Source: Desulfobacteraceae bacterium
Lineage (GTDB): Bacteria; Desulfobacterota; Desulfobacteria; Desulfobacterales; Desulfosalsimonadaceae
Direction: 5' to 3'
Assembly: GCA_014237465.1 (NCBI GenBank)
Contig: JABZFM010000026.1
Location: 1 to 64,000, forward strand
DNA: 64,000 nt
The position numbers were made by a program, and so were the translations under genes. This document shows, in pieces, positions 47,359 through 55,922 of the stretch. The notes under the pieces were generated by a model. It did not search any database. It worked only from the letters and a program-made list of their open reading frames with translations, and was not told the DNA's origin. Numbering within the stretch: the stretch's first letter is position 1; each line of letters begins with the position of its first letter.

Positions 47359-48069
47359 ATGTTGAAGAAACAACTTATCTTAAGAGATCCATTAAGTTTC
47401 TTAGGATATGAAACTGATGAAACAGAAAAAAAAGGCAATTTTGGGGCCGTCACATCCCGAGCCGGTGTCGGTAAAACTGCATTTCTGGTACAAATTGCCA
47501 TAAGCAGTCTGCTTAAAGATAAAAATGTCCTTCATATCAGCATACAGGATCCGGTTGACAAGGTAAACTTGTGGTACAAAGAATTATTTTTAAACCTTAC
47601 TCAGAATCATGATGCCAAACAGTCCAAGCAATTATGGGAAGCACTGCTGGCCAAGCGTTTCATTATGACTTTTGAAACAGAAAGTTTTGATTTTTCAAAA
47701 TTAATTTCCAGAATTGATGAACTTCGCACCCAAGACATTTTTGTCCCGCAATTAATCATCTTAGATGGTCTCTCTCTGGACAGCTCCATGCAGCCGGAGC
47801 TTAATCAATTAAAAGAATATGCAGTCAAAAACAACTTTACCATATGGTTTTCCGTGCGCACTCACAGACATCAGTCAGATGATCCGGTAAGCATGCTCAG
47901 ACAGTTAGGTGGGAAAGACAATAATCTGTTCAACATGATCATACAATTACTGCCGCATAAGGATAAAATCCAGGTAAAACGACTTTCCATAGACCGGGAA
48001 ATGAATGAACGGCCCCCGCTTTTAATTGATCCATCAACAATGATGATCAAGGAAACCACAGATAAATAA
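47359..48069 (+). CDS. P-loop ATPase of unknown function
   Basis: A 236-residue soluble protein. Walker A is SRAGVGKTAF (residues about 33-42), Walker B-like LIILDGLSLDSS follows, and the central part is helical. The fold resembles RecA/DnaB/RadA-type ATPases (ATP grasp on a sheet with KDKNVLHISIQDPVDKV), but no DNA-binding domain is visible. AGGA lies seven bases before the ATG. It lies 71 bp after EF-G and may be co-transcribed with it. Role unknown. Confidence 0.7.
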   Translation: MLKKQLILRDPLSFLGYETDETEKKGNFGAVTSRAGVGKTAFLVQIAISSLLKDKNVLHISIQDPVDKVNLWYKELFLNLTQNHDAKQSKQLWEALLAKRFIMTFETESFDFSKLISRIDELRTQDIFVPQLIILDGLSLDSSMQPELNQLKEYAVKNNFTIWFSVRTHRHQSDDPVSMLRQLGGKDNNLFNMIIQLLPHKDKIQVKRLSIDREMNERPPLLIDPSTMMIKETTDK

Positions 48070-48350
48070 TACGGTTCAGATTAAACATTCCGGAATTTTT
48101 TTTCAAAAGATCATCCCGTAAAAAGCATATTTTCGAAATATTAAAGCCTCAAAAAAGACATCGATCCTAACATATTTTTAAATTTTCGGAATCAGTGCTT
48201 CAAATAAATAATCTATAGAAATTAAATTCATTGTAATTTCATTAAAACAATGATAATTGATGAAAATATGATTAAAATTAGAATGATTTAACTATATTTT
48301 TCTGGGATTGGCATACCGTATTAAACTTCAACAAAGGAGAGCGAGATAAA

Positions 48351-49397
48351 ATGGGCCGGCAAAAAGCAATGTTTTTATTGGCATCAATATTCTTCTTACT
48401 GGTTCTTGCATTGCCAGGATACTGCAGCGAGAAACCGACTTGTGCCGTATTATTATTTCATCCTGACATGGCTTCTTCAAATATTTATGAAAGTCAGATG
48501 ATATCAAGCCGCTATGCTGAATTATTAGACCGCCTGGATATGTTTGATGTCATTGATTACAAAAAAATTGACGAAATACTAATAAATAAAAACGTCCTTG
48601 ATCTGGAAAAAACCTGTACAGATCTGGGATGCGCATTAAAAATCGGAAATAAGATAGGGGTTGATTTTTTAATATACGGTATCATAGGAAATGTCGGCAA
48701 CTTATATTCACTGGATACGACCCTTGTCAATATTGCCGGTGGTAATGAAACGCAACATGCTGTTTACGACTTTGAAGGAACTCAGGAAGAATTCGCAAAA
48801 AATGCACCGGCTGAAAATATGAAATCCCTTTTTGGGATTCAGGAAATTCCTGAAAAAGAAATCATCCCTGTAACAGCTGCTGCTGTTACTGCCGGTGAAC
48901 TGAAGCAAGAAGAGACTCAGGTGGTAGAGGATGCGCCAGTTGCACCGGCACATGAAGAACTGAAAGACTTCAGAGTCGCAATCAGAGGTGGTATTGCTTT
49001 TGACTTTGATAATCTCGAACCTGGTGCAGGGATAGAATTAAAATTTAAAAAACTTTCCTTTGCATTCTTAGCCAATGGTGACGGATTTGCGACAGGATTG
49101 TCATATTACCTTCATCAAGAAGGCAACTCTCCATTTTTCTCAGTTGTAGGATCATATTATGACACTAAAAACAAATATGGTATAAAAGAAATCGGCCGCA
49201 TTTACGGAATATTGCTCGGATATCGAGTCACTTTTGATAGTTTTATGGAAGCGGATATGGCTAAAAACATCGATACTCGCATCGGTCTCGGAGCAGGTTA
49301 TGTCAACTGGGATGAACGGGGGGGAACACCATATACAAGTGCAAGTGATGAAGAATTCATACCTCTTTTTGAGGTTACCCTTGGTTACACATTTTAA
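48351..49397 (+). CDS. Exported CsgG-like N-domain fused to an outer-membrane beta-barrel
   Basis: A 348-residue protein. Signal peptide LLASIFFLLVLALPGYC is followed by a CsgG/TolB-N-like alpha/beta domain (about 28-150: AVLLFHPDMA, RYAELLDRLDMFDVIDYKKIDEIL, TCTDLGCALKIGNKIGVDFLIYGIIGNVG). A short Ala/Glu/Val linker (about 165-205) leads to about 140 residues of alternating hydrophobic strands ending in LGYTF with a C-terminal Phe, as outer-membrane beta-barrels do. Length of the barrel part suggests eight strands. CsgG-like domains sit in outer-membrane secretion or envelope-sensing complexes; this fusion is unusual and its function is unknown. AAGGAGAG precedes the ATG. Confidence 0.7.
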   Translation: MGRQKAMFLLASIFFLLVLALPGYCSEKPTCAVLLFHPDMASSNIYESQMISSRYAELLDRLDMFDVIDYKKIDEILINKNVLDLEKTCTDLGCALKIGNKIGVDFLIYGIIGNVGNLYSLDTTLVNIAGGNETQHAVYDFEGTQEEFAKNAPAENMKSLFGIQEIPEKEIIPVTAAAVTAGELKQEETQVVEDAPVAPAHEELKDFRVAIRGGIAFDFDNLEPGAGIELKFKKLSFAFLANGDGFATGLSYYLHQEGNSPFFSVVGSYYDTKNKYGIKEIGRIYGILLGYRVTFDSFMEADMAKNIDTRIGLGAGYVNWDERGGTPYTSASDEEFIPLFEVTLGYTF

Positions 49398-49437
49398 TAT
49401 GACTGTTTAATTCTTTCACATATAAGAACTCAATCAT

Positions 49438-49471
49438 AAACGCGGGTGCTTAAAAGCCCCGCGTTTTTTTT
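49438..49471 (+). terminator. Rho-independent terminator
   Basis: Stem AAACGCGGG (49438-49446) with CCCGCGTTT (49458-49466) and a T-run of about eight. It ends the transcript of the CsgG-like/beta-barrel gene. Confidence 0.92.
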
Positions 49472-49656
49472 CGATTTTTTTTTCATTTCAATTTTTGAAT
49501 CACATAAATCTAATTTTTTGTTCTATATTTTTGGAACTTGGTATTGACATATCTTATCCAAATTTTATACTGATTTTTCTTATGAAAAAAATTTCCTAAG
49601 TAAACAATTAATTGGCAACGATTAATATTTCCATTATGTGAACCAGGAGGTTAAAT

Positions 49657-50085
49657 TTGTATTCAAAGCTTCTGATACTTCACTTTCCGGGCCGGGAAGT
49701 CGAAAAACCTGTGGTCTGCCACTTGACCAAGTATTATGACCTTACTTTTAATATACTGAAAGCAACCATCCTTCCCCGAAAAGAAGGCATTATGGTTCTG
49801 GAGCTTTCAGGATCCAAAAAAAACTTTAAAAAAGCCGTTCAATACCTTAAAGATCAGGGAGTAATTGTTAAGAACGCGTCTCAGGAAATAACCCGTGACG
49901 AAGACAAATGTATTCACTGCGGGGCATGCACCGCAGTATGTCCGACAGGTGCCCTGGCCATCAGCCGCCCGGATATGTATGTACGGTTTGACAAGACAAA
50001 ATGCAGTGTATGCGAACTTTGTATTGCCACTTGTCTTACCCGGGCCATGAAAGCAGAACCCACCACTGAAACCCTCTTTGAATGA
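49657..50085 (+). CDS. NIL-domain ferredoxin (homocysteine synthesis partner)
   Basis: A 142-residue protein. The N-terminal NIL domain (YSKLLILHFPGREVEKP; GIMVLELSGSKKNFKKAVQYL) is fused to a two-cluster ferredoxin with CIHCGACTAVCPTGAL and CSVCELCIATCLTRA. This domain pair is the partner of DUF39 proteins in sulfide-to-homocysteine conversion; the DUF39 gene is at 24604. The start is TTG at 49657, seven bases after a perfect AGGAGG; no ATG fits. The stop overlaps the next gene (mnmA) by four bases, so the two are translationally coupled, an unexpected partner that suggests shared sulfur chemistry. Confidence 0.9.
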   Translation: MYSKLLILHFPGREVEKPVVCHLTKYYDLTFNILKATILPRKEGIMVLELSGSKKNFKKAVQYLKDQGVIVKNASQEITRDEDKCIHCGACTAVCPTGALAISRPDMYVRFDKTKCSVCELCIATCLTRAMKAEPTTETLFE

Positions 50086-51191
50086 AGCCGAAAATTGCCG
50101 TTGCCATAAGCGGTGGTGTTGATTCCCTGGTCGCTGCCTTTATATTAAAAAAAAAGTATGAGAATATTGTTGGTCTGCATTTTCTTAACGGCTATGAACC
50201 GGCACCCTTTCAGCCATCTGAATCGCCATCTGAATCATTTGAAAGATCAGACCAGTCCATCATCAGCATTTATGAACCGCCCGATGCGCATCCAATTACG
50301 CACATCGCAAATCAGCTTAATATTCCGATAAAACTGGTTGATTGCCGGTATCATTTTCAAAAATATGTGGTCGATTATTTTGTTCAGAGTTATCGTAAAG
50401 GCTTGACCCCAAACCCTTGTATAATATGCAATCCATTAATCAAATTCGGAATTGTTTTTGATTTAGCAAAACATCTTGGGGCATCGTATTTTGCAACCGG
50501 TCATTACGCCGGAATTATTGAGAAAGCGGATGATCAATATTTTTTAACAAAAGGCAGGGATTCCCAAAAGGACCAATCATACTTTCTCGCTTTCCTGTCC
50601 CGGAAAGTACTTCCGTTTATCCGCTTTCCTCTCGGCAACATGACAAAACAGCAAGTTATTGAAATGGCCGTCTTAAATGGGCTTACTCCTGTTTTGACAA
50701 AAGAAAGCCAGGATGTATGTTTTATTCATAATAACGATTATGCATATTTTCTTACGTCTCAAGACAGGTTTGTGGCATCACCCGGCCTGATTACAGACAG
50801 TGACGGCAGAAGGATTGGGGCGCATCAAGGACTTCATAAATTTACCATCGGCCAGCGACGCGGCATTAACTGTCCGGCGAGTGAGCCCTATTATGTTTTA
50901 AAAATTGACATGGAACAAAATCGATTGATTGTGGGATTTAAAAAAGATTTATACAAAACCGGTCTTAAAATTAAAAACATAAACTGGTTTATTCCAAAAC
51001 CTAAATCCAACTTAGATATTTTTGTAAAAATCCGATATCGTCATCAAGCAACAGAAGCTGTCCTGATCCCCCAAAATGAAGATTCAGCAAAAATATATTT
51101 CAAAAAACCGCAACCGGCTGTAACACCGGGCCAGGGAGCCGTTTGTTATATCGGCGATGAAGTGATTGCAGGTGGCTGGATTCATGAATAA
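50082..51191 (+). CDS. mnmA: tRNA 2-thiouridine synthase (MnmA)
   Basis: A 369-residue PP-loop enzyme (AISGGVDS) that thiolates U34 of Lys, Glu and Gln tRNAs. The catalytic Cys pair is in NPCIICN and SQDVCFI; GHYAG, KDQSYFL and FTIGQRRG motifs are intact. A polar insert of about 25 residues (around 40-65, Pro/Ser/Glu-rich) follows the PP-loop, where E. coli MnmA has a short segment. It overlaps the NIL-ferredoxin gene by four bases and the mtaB start by eight bases, making a three-gene tRNA/sulfur operon. Confidence 0.92.
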   Translation: MKPKIAVAISGGVDSLVAAFILKKKYENIVGLHFLNGYEPAPFQPSESPSESFERSDQSIISIYEPPDAHPITHIANQLNIPIKLVDCRYHFQKYVVDYFVQSYRKGLTPNPCIICNPLIKFGIVFDLAKHLGASYFATGHYAGIIEKADDQYFLTKGRDSQKDQSYFLAFLSRKVLPFIRFPLGNMTKQQVIEMAVLNGLTPVLTKESQDVCFIHNNDYAYFLTSQDRFVASPGLITDSDGRRIGAHQGLHKFTIGQRRGINCPASEPYYVLKIDMEQNRLIVGFKKDLYKTGLKIKNINWFIPKPKSNLDIFVKIRYRHQATEAVLIPQNEDSAKIYFKKPQPAVTPGQGAVCYIGDEVIAGGWIHE

Positions 51192-52521
51192 AAAAAATAA
51201 AAAACAACTAAAGGTTTGCCTAACCACCCTTGGCTGCAAAGTGAACCAGTTTGAATCAGAATCCATTTATGCCGAATTGCACAAAAGCAGCTCTCAGAAT
51301 TCTATTGAGATTGATTCTGACGTATGCATTATCAATACCTGTACTGTCACTCAAAAAGCTTCCATGCAGTCAAGACAAGCGATTCGAAAGGCAATACGTG
51401 ACAATCCCAATGCAATTATACTGGCAACAGGCTGCTATGCCCAGTCCGAACCCCTTGAACTGAAAAAAATTAAAGGGCTTGATTATATCATCGGAAATTC
51501 CGATAAACATCGTATTGCCCAAATATTCAATTCATCGGATAATCCAAAGAAGAATTCTGCGCCTGTGATTGTTCATCGGGACATTCGCAACGAAAAATGT
51601 ATGAACGGAATTACCACGCCGCTCATCGGAAACAGAACCCGCCCATTTATTAAAGTTCAGGATGGTTGTGATAACTTTTGTTCATACTGTATTGTTCCAT
51701 ACACCCGAGGCCCCAGCCGAAGCCTTCCTTCTGACGAAGTCATAAGTACGATTAGCGCCCTGCCGGCTCTTAAAACCAAAGAAATTGTTTTAACCGGAAT
51801 TCACCTGGGGAGATACGGACGCGACCTTTCACCCCCCACTACCCTTTTAAACCTGCTCATCCGAATTCAAAAAGCAGAAATTGTGAGCCGGATCAGATTA
51901 TCTTCACTGGAACCTGGAGAACTCACCGATGACCTATTAAAATTTACTGCAAATTCCGGAATTATCTGCCGTCATTTCCATATTCCACTACAAAGTGGAG
52001 ATAAAACCATTTTAAAAAAAATGAACAGACCGTACGATCCTGCTCTGTTTGAAAGATTAATTAAACAAATTCATCGGACAATTCCGGATGCAGCCATCGG
52101 TGTCGATGTAATGGTCGGGTTTCCCGGTGAAACCGATGAAGCCTTTCGCAATACTTTTTCACTATTAAAGTCACTGCCGATCACTTATCTCCATGTGTTT
52201 CCTTTTTCTTCACGACCGGGCACGAAAGCAAGCAACTATCCCAACCAGGTGGATCCACAAACCATTAAGAAAAGACGCAATCAAATTTTAGAACTGGGCC
52301 ATGGTAAAAAAACAGCCTTTTATACTCAAAGGGTCGGCCAGACCCTTGATGTTCTTATCGAAGGAAAAAGAGAATCAGCCTCAGGACAATTAACCGGAGT
52401 CAGCTCAAATTATGTGAGGGTCCTGATAGACGGAGATGACAGCCTTAAAAACAGAATAATACCGTGCTGCATCAAAAAAGTTTTAAGCAAGAATGCAGTT
52501 CTGGGTGAATATATGACATGA
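51184..52521 (+). CDS. mtaB: tRNA t6A methylthiotransferase MtaB
   Basis: A 445-residue radical-SAM enzyme that adds methylthio to t6A37 of tRNA. The N-terminal UPF0004 domain starts LTTLGCKVNQFESE, with Cys in TCTVTQKA and TGCYAQSEP; the radical-SAM triad is CDNFCSYC; a C-terminal TRAM domain follows (TLDVLIEGKRES). The start at 51184 lies inside the mnmA end; the longer reading from 51166 adds six codons with no ribosome site. Confidence 0.95.
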   Translation: MNKKNKKQLKVCLTTLGCKVNQFESESIYAELHKSSSQNSIEIDSDVCIINTCTVTQKASMQSRQAIRKAIRDNPNAIILATGCYAQSEPLELKKIKGLDYIIGNSDKHRIAQIFNSSDNPKKNSAPVIVHRDIRNEKCMNGITTPLIGNRTRPFIKVQDGCDNFCSYCIVPYTRGPSRSLPSDEVISTISALPALKTKEIVLTGIHLGRYGRDLSPPTTLLNLLIRIQKAEIVSRIRLSSLEPGELTDDLLKFTANSGIICRHFHIPLQSGDKTILKKMNRPYDPALFERLIKQIHRTIPDAAIGVDVMVGFPGETDEAFRNTFSLLKSLPITYLHVFPFSSRPGTKASNYPNQVDPQTIKKRRNQILELGHGKKTAFYTQRVGQTLDVLIEGKRESASGQLTGVSSNYVRVLIDGDDSLKNRIIPCCIKKVLSKNAVLGEYMT

Positions 52522-52613
52522 TTGACGTACGCACACAGATGTAATATATAAAACTACTCAATCTTTTGCCAATCCCTTTTAAAATTTAACAAAACAAGTC
52601 AACGAGGACCAAA

Positions 52614-53036
52614 ATGAAACGTGAGGAACAAAAGAATACTGTCATGTATACCATTTCCGAGCTTGCAGATGAATTGGATATCAGCACCCGGGCGATCCGT
52701 TTTTATGAAGAAAAAGGCCTGATTTTACCAAAACGGACAAAAGGGAACCACAGAGTCTATAACAAAAGGGATCGCGCCAGATTAAAACTGATATTAAGAG
52801 GGAAAAGGCTGGGGTATTCCCTGGAAGAAATCTCTGAGATGATAGGGTTGGCAAACTTTAACATGGAAGAAGAACAGCAGCTGAAAAAAACTTTTACGTA
52901 CGGGAAAAAAAAATTAATAGAAATCAATGAACGGATGCAGGAGTTGCAAATCCTAAAAGAAGATCTTCTGGCGATACAACAAAAAATATCAAACCGGATG
53001 GAAGAGCTTAAAATCAAGAATTCATGTTTAACTTAA
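52614..53036 (+). CDS. MerR-family regulator
   Basis: A 140-residue regulator with an N-terminal winged helix (YTISELADELDISTRAIRFYEEKGLI) and a long C-terminal dimer helix (residues about 85-135). No metal-binding Cys cluster is visible. GAGG lies before the ATG. It is 23 bp upstream of an enoyl-CoA hydratase gene and resembles the MerR regulators of acyl-CoA/fatty-acid degradation genes, so regulation of the nearby acyl-CoA genes is likely. Confidence 0.87.
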   Translation: MKREEQKNTVMYTISELADELDISTRAIRFYEEKGLILPKRTKGNHRVYNKRDRARLKLILRGKRLGYSLEEISEMIGLANFNMEEEQQLKKTFTYGKKKLIEINERMQELQILKEDLLAIQQKISNRMEELKIKNSCLT

Positions 53037-53059
53037 GATAAAATTTTGGAGATAATTTA

Positions 53060-53782
53060 ATGTCGATTATTGAATGGGAAAAAGATGAAACAGTTGCCAT
53101 TATCAAATTAAATAACGGAGAAAACAGGCAGAACTTAGAATTTGCTCAAACATTAAGCCGTATTCTGGATAAAATTATAGAGGATAAAAGTATAACCGCT
53201 GCCGTTATAACTTCCACAGACCCAAAATGCTGGTCGCTTGGTGTTGATATTGACTGGCTCGGCAAGCAGTTTCAGGAACAAAGCTTAGATAACATAAAAA
53301 ATTTTATGTATGAAATGAATAATGTCTTTAAAAAACTTCTTTTATTACCAATCCCTGTCATAGCTGCCATCAACGGCCATGCGTTTGGCAACGGAGCAAT
53401 TTTATCCTGCGCCTGTGATTTCAGGTTTATGAAATCAGATCGCGGGTATTTCTGCTTTCCTGAAGTCGACTTAGGGATCCCTTTTCTCCCGGGGATGATT
53501 GCCTTTGTTAAAAAAGCGATTCCGGGATATAAGTTTAATGAACTTAAACTTACCGGTAAAAAAGCCGGGGCAGCCGAACTTGCCGAAAGTCACGTCATTG
53601 AAAAAGCATGTGCCGATGCTGATGAACTATTAAACAAATCAATTTCGTTTGCACGGGCATTTAATAAAAAAAGAGGGATATTTAAAGAACATAAAAAAAG
53701 AATGCACAAACAGATTATTCAGGTGATTGATACAGAAGATAAAGAGTTCATTGAACCTATATTTCTGATGGTTCAGGATTAA
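53060..53782 (+). CDS. Enoyl-CoA hydratase/isomerase family protein
   Basis: A 240-residue crotonase-fold protein. The oxyanion-hole segments are CWSLGVDIDWL and GHAFGNGAILSCACDFRFM, and FPEVDLGIPF has the second acidic residue. Only one of the two catalytic Glu positions typical of hydratases is clearly present (the first is in the AFGNGAI loop, with no Glu), which fits an isomerase (plant/peroxisomal ECI-like) rather than a true hydratase. GGAG precedes the ATG; it likely shares a transcript with the MerR gene. Confidence 0.85.
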   Translation: MSIIEWEKDETVAIIKLNNGENRQNLEFAQTLSRILDKIIEDKSITAAVITSTDPKCWSLGVDIDWLGKQFQEQSLDNIKNFMYEMNNVFKKLLLLPIPVIAAINGHAFGNGAILSCACDFRFMKSDRGYFCFPEVDLGIPFLPGMIAFVKKAIPGYKFNELKLTGKKAGAAELAESHVIEKACADADELLNKSISFARAFNKKRGIFKEHKKRMHKQIIQVIDTEDKEFIEPIFLMVQD

Positions 53783-53810
53783 TAACCACTAAAAAAATAT
53801 CGGAAAAAAA

Positions 53811-53850
53811 AAGGGCGCTTAGTCAAATCGACAAGCGCCCTATTTTATTT
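53811..53850. terminator. Bidirectional terminator between convergent genes
   Basis: Stem GGGCGCTT (53813-53820) and AAGCGCCC (53833-53840) with T-rich sequence on the right and A-rich sequence on the left, so it can end both the plus-strand enoyl-CoA isomerase and the minus-strand TetR transcript. Confidence 0.85.
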
Positions 53851-53876
53851 ATGAGATACTGCAGTCAAGCACCGGA

Positions 53877-54494
53877 TTAAGTAAATGCGGTTATATTGAA
53901 AAATTTGAGGGTCTCTTTTGCGGCCTTGATATATTCTTCCCGCTCCATTTTCATCATGGGGCGGAAAAAATTTTCACCGGAAACAAAATTGTGTATCGCG
54001 TTCATAATCGATAAGACTTTCATCTTGGCATCCGCCGGGACATTCTTCCGGTCTTCGGCCAGCCCCATGGAATAGGCGATATCCGATATATATTCGGGCA
54101 CCTTGAAGTCCAGGATATTGCCGTGACGCGTTTTTGTAAAATACCGGAACAGGGTCAGGTTAGAGATTTCCGGATGTTCAAACAAATAATCCGCCATCTT
54201 ATCAATTGCAATACGAATCCTTTCAGCAAGCGGCCTGCCTTTGATAATTTTTTCAACCTCTATCAATTTCTGACGCATGCCTTCGGTGATGTCCATTACA
54301 ACCGCCTCATACAGATCACCCTTTTCTCCCCAGTGATAATACAGGGTGGATATATCAATTTCGACAGCTTTTGCAATCATCCGGGTGGTAGTTCCATGAA
54401 AACCATACTCACCGAATATTTTCCGGGCGGCTGTAAGAATTTTTGCTTTCATCGAGTCCGGATTCTGCTTTGCTTTCTCAAGTGATGATGCCAT
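53877..54494 (-). CDS. TetR-family regulator near acyl-CoA genes
   Basis: A 205-residue TetR protein. The helix-turn-helix is YGFHGTTTRMIAKAVEIDISTLYYHWGEKGDLYEAV. The C-terminal domain is helical. GAGG lies eight bases before the ATG. It is transcribed with the CoA-transferase gene (54575) upstream, 80 bp apart, and faces the fusion-gene operon across the IS, so it may control acyl-CoA degradation. Confidence 0.88.
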   Translation of the reverse strand: MASSLEKAKQNPDSMKAKILTAARKIFGEYGFHGTTTRMIAKAVEIDISTLYYHWGEKGDLYEAVVMDITEGMRQKLIEVEKIIKGRPLAERIRIAIDKMADYLFEHPEISNLTLFRYFTKTRHGNILDFKVPEYISDIAYSMGLAEDRKNVPADAKMKVLSIMNAIHNFVSGENFFRPMMKMEREEYIKAAKETLKFFNITAFT

Positions 54495-54574
54495 TAATTT
54501 TGCCTCGCAATTTAATCATATTCCAAAATTTTAAAATTCAAATAAAATCAATTTCTTTACCCTGAGGATGATGG

Positions 54575-55723
54575 CTAAATAACCCCCTGCTTCTCAAATT
54601 CATTTATTTTCTCATCCGAATAACCAAATTCTTTGAGAACTGTATTTGTATTTTCTCCAAACGCCGGCGGTATCGTTCGCACGGATCCCGGCGTGTCGCT
54701 TAACTTCACCGGGACACCTAAAAATTTCACCATTTTTCCGTTTGAATCCTTTAAATCCACGACCATCTCTCTCTCTTTAAACAAAGGGGCTTCCATTGCC
54801 TCATCAAGACTTCTGACCGGCCCCCAGCAGATATCAAGTCCATCAAGTTCTTTACACCATTTATCAAGAGTCTTTTGCTTAAACTTTTGTTTTACAAAAT
54901 TTATAATTTCAATTCGTTTGACATCATCATACTGCAAGGCAATATATTCCGGTTTATCAAAATAATTACACAGATTCTTCCAAAATCTGTTCTCTACCGC
55001 ACCAATAGATAAGTAGCGTTTATCCGCTGTCTCATATGTATTGTAACAGGCATACCGGTGGGACAAAAACGAATCAGAACGATTCACCGGCAGACCGATG
55101 AACTGCTTTAAGCTCAACACCAAAGAAAGTAAACTCATGGATCCGTCGGTCATGGATATGTCGATATATTGCCCCTTACCGGTTTGTTCCCTGGCGTACA
55201 AAGCTATCAAAATGCCGATTGCGGCATTCATCCCCCCACCCGCCAGGTCCGCAATCTGGATTCCCGGAATCGATGGAGGACGGTCCTTTTCACCAATCAG
55301 GTCTAAAACTCCTGCCACACTCAAATAATTCACATCATGTCCGGCTTCATCTCTATACGGACCGGTCTGCCCGTAACCGGAAATGGAACAGTAAATAATT
55401 TTTGGATTTATTTTTGAAACCGACTCATAATCTACCCCTAAACGCTTGGTAACACCCGGACGAAATCCTTCAAGAATAATATCCGCCTTTTCGGCCATAT
55501 TAAAAAAAATTTCCCGGCCTTTATCTGATTTCAGGTTTAACGTGATATGTTCTTTATTTCGTAACACGGTAAAATTACCCCCCGCTTCACCAGCATATCG
55601 CTTATCTTCAATTGCGATAACCCTTGCACCATGATCTGCCAGAATCATTGAGCAAAAAGGCCCCGGCAATAATCGGGACAAATCCAGTACCGTCAATCCG
55701 TTTAATGCGCCATTTTTATTCAT
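54575..55723 (-). CDS. CaiB/BaiF CoA-transferase family, alpha-methylacyl-CoA racemase-like
   Basis: A 382-residue family III CoA-transferase fold protein. The N-terminus is GLTVLDLSRLLPGPFCSMILADHGARVIAIED. The stretch GPYRDEAGHDVNYLSVAGVLDLIG with His-Asp, followed by GIQIADLAGGGM, is typical of alpha-methylacyl-CoA racemases (His126/Asp156 pair in the mycobacterial enzyme) rather than of CoA-transferases. A racemase would change the 2-methyl configuration so branched acyl-CoAs can enter beta-oxidation. GGAG precedes the ATG. It lies before the TetR gene, divergent from the fusion operon. Confidence 0.82.
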   Translation of the reverse strand: MNKNGALNGLTVLDLSRLLPGPFCSMILADHGARVIAIEDKRYAGEAGGNFTVLRNKEHITLNLKSDKGREIFFNMAEKADIILEGFRPGVTKRLGVDYESVSKINPKIIYCSISGYGQTGPYRDEAGHDVNYLSVAGVLDLIGEKDRPPSIPGIQIADLAGGGMNAAIGILIALYAREQTGKGQYIDISMTDGSMSLLSLVLSLKQFIGLPVNRSDSFLSHRYACYNTYETADKRYLSIGAVENRFWKNLCNYFDKPEYIALQYDDVKRIEIINFVKQKFKQKTLDKWCKELDGLDICWGPVRSLDEAMEAPLFKEREMVVDLKDSNGKMVKFLGVPVKLSDTPGSVRTIPPAFGENTNTVLKEFGYSDEKINEFEKQGVI

Positions 55724-55922
55724 ACCGTCTCCATAAGCAATTCATAGTTCTGTCAAATTTGTTTTGTATTTTTTCTTTTAACTGCTTTAATTACAGTAGG
55801 TTATTGAAAAACCTATTCTCTCCCTATTTTTTTATGAGTTAAGCGTTTAAAATGTATGCGAACCTAATGTTTGTGAATGCTCTCGTCTAAAAAAACAGAC
55901 AACAAAAAAAGGCTCGCATACA

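Noticed and set aside
48305-48325. Possible -24/-12 sigma-54 promoter (TTGGCATACC) before the CsgG-like gene
   Set aside because: The -24 GG is present but the -12 GC is missing at the right spacing, so it does not meet the consensus.
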